From: DAOTVY01 sp041082245
GTDB lineage: Bacteria; Chloroflexota; Chloroflexia; DTKN01
Direction: 5' to 3'
Assembly: GCA_041082245.1 (NCBI GenBank)
Contig: JBDOIE010000178.1
Location: 1-35,610 of the forward strand
DNA: 35,610 nucleotides
Part shown: positions 32,708-35,610 of the stretch, piece after piece
How positions within the stretch are numbered: the first letter of the stretch is position 1
How the letters are laid out: the number at the start of each line of letters is the position of its first letter
Translations under genes and position numbers: made by a program
Notes under the pieces: generated by a model
The model's input: the letters and a program-made list of their open reading frames with translations, nothing else
What the model was told of the DNA's origin: nothing
Databases searched by the model: none

Positions 32708-34495
32708 TTACCGCTTCTCCGCGATCGCCTCGTGGGCCAGTTCCAGGAACCGGGCGACTGGCATCGGCCCCAGGTCTTCCCCACTCCGCAGCCGTACGGC
32801 TACCTGCCCGGAGGCCGCTTCGCGCTTGCCGATGACGAGCATGTAGGGCACCTTCTGCAGCTGGTGCTCGCGGATCTTGGCTTGCATACGCTGGTTGCTG
32901 TCGTCCACGACGACGCGCAGGCCGGCCTCCCGGAGCGTCCGTTCGACTTCGCGGGCATACGGGACCTCGCCGTCGGTGATCGGGATCAGCGCGGCCTGGA
33001 CCGGCGCCAGCCATACGGGGAAGGCACCTGCATAGTGCTCGATGAGCAGCCCGAAGAAACGCTCCATGGAACCGAGCAGCGCCCGGTGCACCATATAGGG
33101 CCGGTGTGGTCGCCCGTCCTCGGCGACGTACGTCAGGTCGAACCGCTCCGGCAGGTTAAAGTCGAACTGGATCGTGGTGCACTGCCAGAGCCGGCCGAGC
33201 ACGTCCTTGATCTTGATGTCGATCTTGGGACCGTAAAAGACGGCTTCCCCTTCTGCGCGCCGGTAGGCCAGGTTGCGCGCCTCGAGCGCCTGGACGAGCG
33301 AACGCTCGGCCTGTTCCCAGGCCTCGTTGCTCCCTGCATACTTTTCCGGATGGGCCGGGTCGCGCACCGAAAGCTCGATCTCGTACTCCTGGAAGCCGAA
33401 GGAACGCCACAGGTGCAGGCAAAAGTCCAGGCAGTAGAGGATCTCCCCGTCGATCTGGTCCGGCCGACAGAAATGGTGGGCATCGTCCTGGGTAAACCCG
33501 CGCACCCGGAGCAGCCCGTGCAGTACCCCGCTCCGCTCGTACCGGTAGACGGTGCCCAGTTCGGCCCACCGCAAGGGAAGTTCCCGATAGCTGCGCGTCC
33601 GCGAGCGGTACATCATGATGTGGAACGGGCAGTTCATCGGCTTCAGATAGTACTCCTGTTCGTCGATCGTGAGCGGGGCGTACATGTTCTCCCGGTAAAA
33701 GTTCAGGTGGCCGCTCTGTTCCCAGAGCCAGGAGCGCCCGATGTGTGGGGTAAAGACGAGGTCGTAGCCCCACTTCAGATGTTCCTGCCGCCAGAACTCC
33801 TCCACGAGGTAGCGGACGAGCGCTCCCTTGGGGTGCCACAGGATGAGGCCCGGCCCCATATCCGGCTGGATGCTGAAGAGGTCCAGCTCCTGACCCAACC
33901 GCCGGTGGTCGCGCCGTTCGATCTCTTCCAGGCGTCGCAGGTAGGCCTCGAGTTCCTCGCGCGTCGGCCACACGGTCCCGTAGATGCGCTGCAGCTGGGG
34001 CCGCTTCTCATCGCCCCGCCAGTAGGCGCCGGCCACCCGCAGCAGTTTGAAAGCATCCTCGGGGATCTGGCCGGTTCGCTCGAGATGGGGCCCACGGCAA
34101 AGATCGGTGAAGGTATCGTGGGTATAGGTTGTCAGTGTGGCGGCGGAAGCTGCGATCGCCTCCCCGTCTTCGTCTGCCCGGCCGGCCACAAGGTCCTCGA
34201 TCAGTTCCAGTTTGTAGGGCTGATCCCGGAAGAGCGCCCGGGCCTCTTCGGGCGTCACCTCGCGCCGGACGAAGGGGTGGTCGGCACGGATGATCTCCCG
34301 CATGCGCCGCTCGATCGCTTCCAGATCCTCAGGGGTCAGAGGGCGCGGAAGGTCAAAGTCGTAGTAGAAGCCGTCGGCGATCGCAGGGCCGATGCCGAAA
34401 CGGGTCCCGGGAAAGAGATCTCCCACGGCCTGGGCCATCACGTGGGCCGTGGAATGACGCAGGGGAACCAGTGGATCGTCCGGGCGGGCTGGCAT
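32708..34495 (-). CDS. thrS: Threonyl-tRNA synthetase lacking the TGS domain
   Basis: This class II aminoacyl-tRNA synthetase charges tRNA-Thr. At 595 aa it is shorter than the usual ~640 because the N-terminal TGS domain is missing. It begins directly with the editing (SAD) domain, whose zinc/catalytic residues are intact: HSTAH (14-18) and CRGPH (133-137). The catalytic core has the zinc site (Cys in NCPFH, His in DDAHHF, His in YMVHRALLGS), motif 2 RWAELGTVYRYERSG and motif 3 HRALLGSMERFFGLL. A normal C-terminal anticodon-binding domain follows. The ATG at 34495 follows GAAGGAGGTG. It is expressed behind a threonine T-box leader and a TPR gene. Confidence 0.95.
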   Translation of the reverse strand: MPARPDDPLVPLRHSTAHVMAQAVGDLFPGTRFGIGPAIADGFYYDFDLPRPLTPEDLEAIERRMREIIRADHPFVRREVTPEEARALFRDQPYKLELIEDLVAGRADEDGEAIAASAATLTTYTHDTFTDLCRGPHLERTGQIPEDAFKLLRVAGAYWRGDEKRPQLQRIYGTVWPTREELEAYLRRLEEIERRDHRRLGQELDLFSIQPDMGPGLILWHPKGALVRYLVEEFWRQEHLKWGYDLVFTPHIGRSWLWEQSGHLNFYRENMYAPLTIDEQEYYLKPMNCPFHIMMYRSRTRSYRELPLRWAELGTVYRYERSGVLHGLLRVRGFTQDDAHHFCRPDQIDGEILYCLDFCLHLWRSFGFQEYEIELSVRDPAHPEKYAGSNEAWEQAERSLVQALEARNLAYRRAEGEAVFYGPKIDIKIKDVLGRLWQCTTIQFDFNLPERFDLTYVAEDGRPHRPYMVHRALLGSMERFFGLLIEHYAGAFPVWLAPVQAALIPITDGEVPYAREVERTLREAGLRVVVDDSNQRMQAKIREHQLQKVPYMLVIGKREAASGQVAVRLRSGEDLGPMPVARFLELAHEAIAEKR

Positions 34496-34498
34496 CGT

Positions 34499-35263
34499 TC
34501 ACCTCCTTCGCAGGAACAGGTTCCAGAAGAGCAAGAACAGGATCAACAGCACGAGCAACAGTGTGGTCACCGAGAAACGGGCAAGCCAGGGAAGGGCGCG
34601 ATAGAGCCGTCCCAGGAACGTAGGGCGCACCCGGAGCGCACGGGCAAACTGTGCGCGTGCGTCCGCGTAGCGCCCGGACCGTGCGTACAGGTGTCCGAGG
34701 TTGAAACAGGCCGGGTGCTCGACCTCGGGAGGGAGGGCCGTCCGCTGGAGAAGGCGCTCCAGCAGTTCCTGGGCCTCGCTCCGGCGGCGCTGCTGGAGCG
34801 CTAGCAGCGCCAGATTCAGAAGCGGGATGGGGCGCTCGGGATCCAGAGACAGTGCCTGGCGCAGCGCTTCCTCCGCTTCGGCATGCCGGCCGCGTCGGTA
34901 GTGCAGGAAGCCGATCTGATTGTAGACGGCGGCGCGCGCCGCGAGATCCTCCCCAGGCAGCGCCTCCAGCTGCGCCTGGAGCTCGGCCTCCGCCTCGGCG
35001 TAGCGGCCCCGGTTCATCGCGACCCAGGCGAGGATGCCGTGGGGACGGGCAAGCGATGGGTCCAGCGATAGCGCACGGCGAGCCTCCTGGACCGCCGCCC
35101 CGTAGCGGGCCAGCCGCACCCAGGCCGTGGCCAGCTCCTGGTGTGCCTCGGCGTTTTCCGGCTCCTCCTCCAGGAGCGCCTCCAGCAGGCGAGCTCCTTC
35201 CGCCGTACGCCCAGCTTCCAGCGCTTCGCGGGCTGCGGCAAGGCGATCTTCACGGCTCGCCAT
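34499..35263 (-). CDS. TPR-repeat protein with C-terminal membrane anchor
   Basis: A 254-aa protein with about five tetratricopeptide repeats (residues roughly 5-210; e.g. AEGARLLEALLEEEPENAEA, AVQEARRALSLDPS, AEEALRQALSLDPERPIPLL) and a single hydrophobic helix near the C terminus (VTTLLLVLLILFLLFWNLFL) ending in RRR. It is predicted to be a tail-anchored protein with the repeats in the cytosol. I chose the ATG at 35263 (AGGGGGTG upstream); a GTG at 35272 is an alternative. It is the first gene under the T-box and is separated from thrS by 3 bp. A role in threonyl-tRNA supply is only suggested by this placement. Confidence 0.85.
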   Translation of the reverse strand: MASREDRLAAAREALEAGRTAEGARLLEALLEEEPENAEAHQELATAWVRLARYGAAVQEARRALSLDPSLARPHGILAWVAMNRGRYAEAEAELQAQLEALPGEDLAARAAVYNQIGFLHYRRGRHAEAEEALRQALSLDPERPIPLLNLALLALQQRRRSEAQELLERLLQRTALPPEVEHPACFNLGHLYARSGRYADARAQFARALRVRPTFLGRLYRALPWLARFSVTTLLLVLLILFLLFWNLFLRRR

Positions 35264-35277
35264 CGTCTGCACCCCCT

Positions 35278-35525
35278 AAAACAAACTCCCCTCGTCCGCA
35301 AGGGACGAGGGGTTTCCTCGTGGTTCCACCCCGCTTCGGCCCGTAGGCCCTCGTTCGCGGCGGTTAACGGCGCCACCCGGGGATCCATACTGGGCCGCCC
35401 GAATGCGGCTGTTCCGGATCCGGCTCCCAGGGGGTTTTCCCCGACCTGCGGCGAGGAGGGCTTGCAGCCACCGACCCTCCCTCTCTGGCGCCCGACCCGG
35501 CCGGGTACTCGTCCTGGTCATCGCC
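35278..35525 (-). promoter_or_regulatory. T-box riboswitch, threonine (specifier ACC), transcriptional type
   Basis: The leader senses uncharged tRNA-Thr. Stem I begins at 35525 with GGCGATGACCAGG and closes with CCTGGGAGCC; GAUGA/GAGC forms the k-turn, and AGUA/GAA the loop E next to the specifier. The specifier is ACC (35435-35433), a threonine codon. The apical region has AGAGAGGGAGG and GGTGG. The T-box sequence GGGGTGGAACCACG (about 35332-35319) leads into the terminator. UGGA in the bulge predicts a U73 discriminator, consistent with tRNA-Thr. The controlled genes are the TPR protein and thrS. Confidence 0.92.
35288..35312 (-). terminator. Attenuator hairpin of the thr T-box
   Basis: CCCCTCGTCC (35312-35303) and GGACGAGGGG (35297-35288) form a perfect 10-bp stem with a 5-nt loop, followed by AGTTTGTTTT on the minus strand. 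It forms when charged tRNA-Thr is plentiful and should end transcription before the TPR-thrS genes. The T-rich run is broken by a G. Confidence 0.9.
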
Positions 35526-35531
35526 TTTCAG

Positions 35532-35606
<75 letters not shown>

Positions 35607-35610
35607 TAGC

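Noticed and set aside
32369..34804. Long plus-strand open frame over the kinase end, thrS and TPR genes
   Set aside because: It lies antisense to thrS and TPR, whose products are clearly recognised; it has no RBS.

Overview
The window looks like chromosomal DNA from a GC-rich, probably thermophilic and at least partly anaerobic bacterium. Chloroflexota (Anaerolineae or Thermoflexales-like) is my best guess. The reasons are a ferredoxin-dependent 2-oxoacid oxidoreductase, strong AGGAGG ribosome-binding sites with frequent GTG and TTG starts, a T-box leader outside an obvious Firmicutes setting, exported proteins ending in a Y/F-L-P-L-V tail, and a LuxR-HTH/Kelch membrane regulator. The assignment is inference; no rRNA is present.

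Layout. (1) Positions 1-6,579, all on the minus strand: one catabolic operon read buk, ptb, porC, a gltD-porD fusion, porA, porB, then the start of a membrane protein. Together these could oxidise a 2-oxoacid with ferredoxin and CoA, turn the acyl-CoA into acyl-phosphate and make ATP, while the fused flavoprotein links ferredoxin to NAD(P)H. (2) 6,580-7,128: a non-coding stretch with nested inverted repeats. (3) 7,129-10,123, minus strand: class III aminotransferase, ROK sugar kinase and archaemetzincin. (4) 10,278-13,079, plus strand: a full-length topoisomerase IB of the eukaryotic/thaumarchaeal kind, with all five catalytic residues, followed by a methyltransferase. (5) 13,175-16,621, plus strand: a Crp/Fnr regulator, a MurA with Asp in place of the usual active-site Cys, and a membrane LuxR-Kelch protein. 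(6) 16,651-23,486, minus strand: an envelope region with two GT4 glycosyltransferases, a flippase-like membrane protein, a methyltransferase, an exported beta-propeller-like protein and a secreted four-repeat protein. (7) 23,711-26,438, plus strand: a GT39-type membrane glycosyltransferase, an HD-domain protein and a putative FMN split-barrel protein. (8) 26,510-29,287, minus strand: a secreted M6 metalloprotease. (9) 29,539-32,697, plus strand: pyruvate kinase and a TGS/SAD-type nucleoside kinase. (10) 32,708-35,606, minus strand: tRNA-Val(GAC), then a threonine T-box leader, a TPR membrane protein and thrS.

Most striking points: the eukaryote-like topoisomerase IB; a T-box leader that starts about 7 nt after the 3' end of a tRNA gene, with a possible promoter inside that tRNA; the butyrate kinase/2-oxoacid oxidoreductase operon; a shared C-terminal tail on exported proteins; and leaders carrying Shine-Dalgarno sequences with no start codon. 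Promoters are proposed from -35/-10 matches only and have not been tested.
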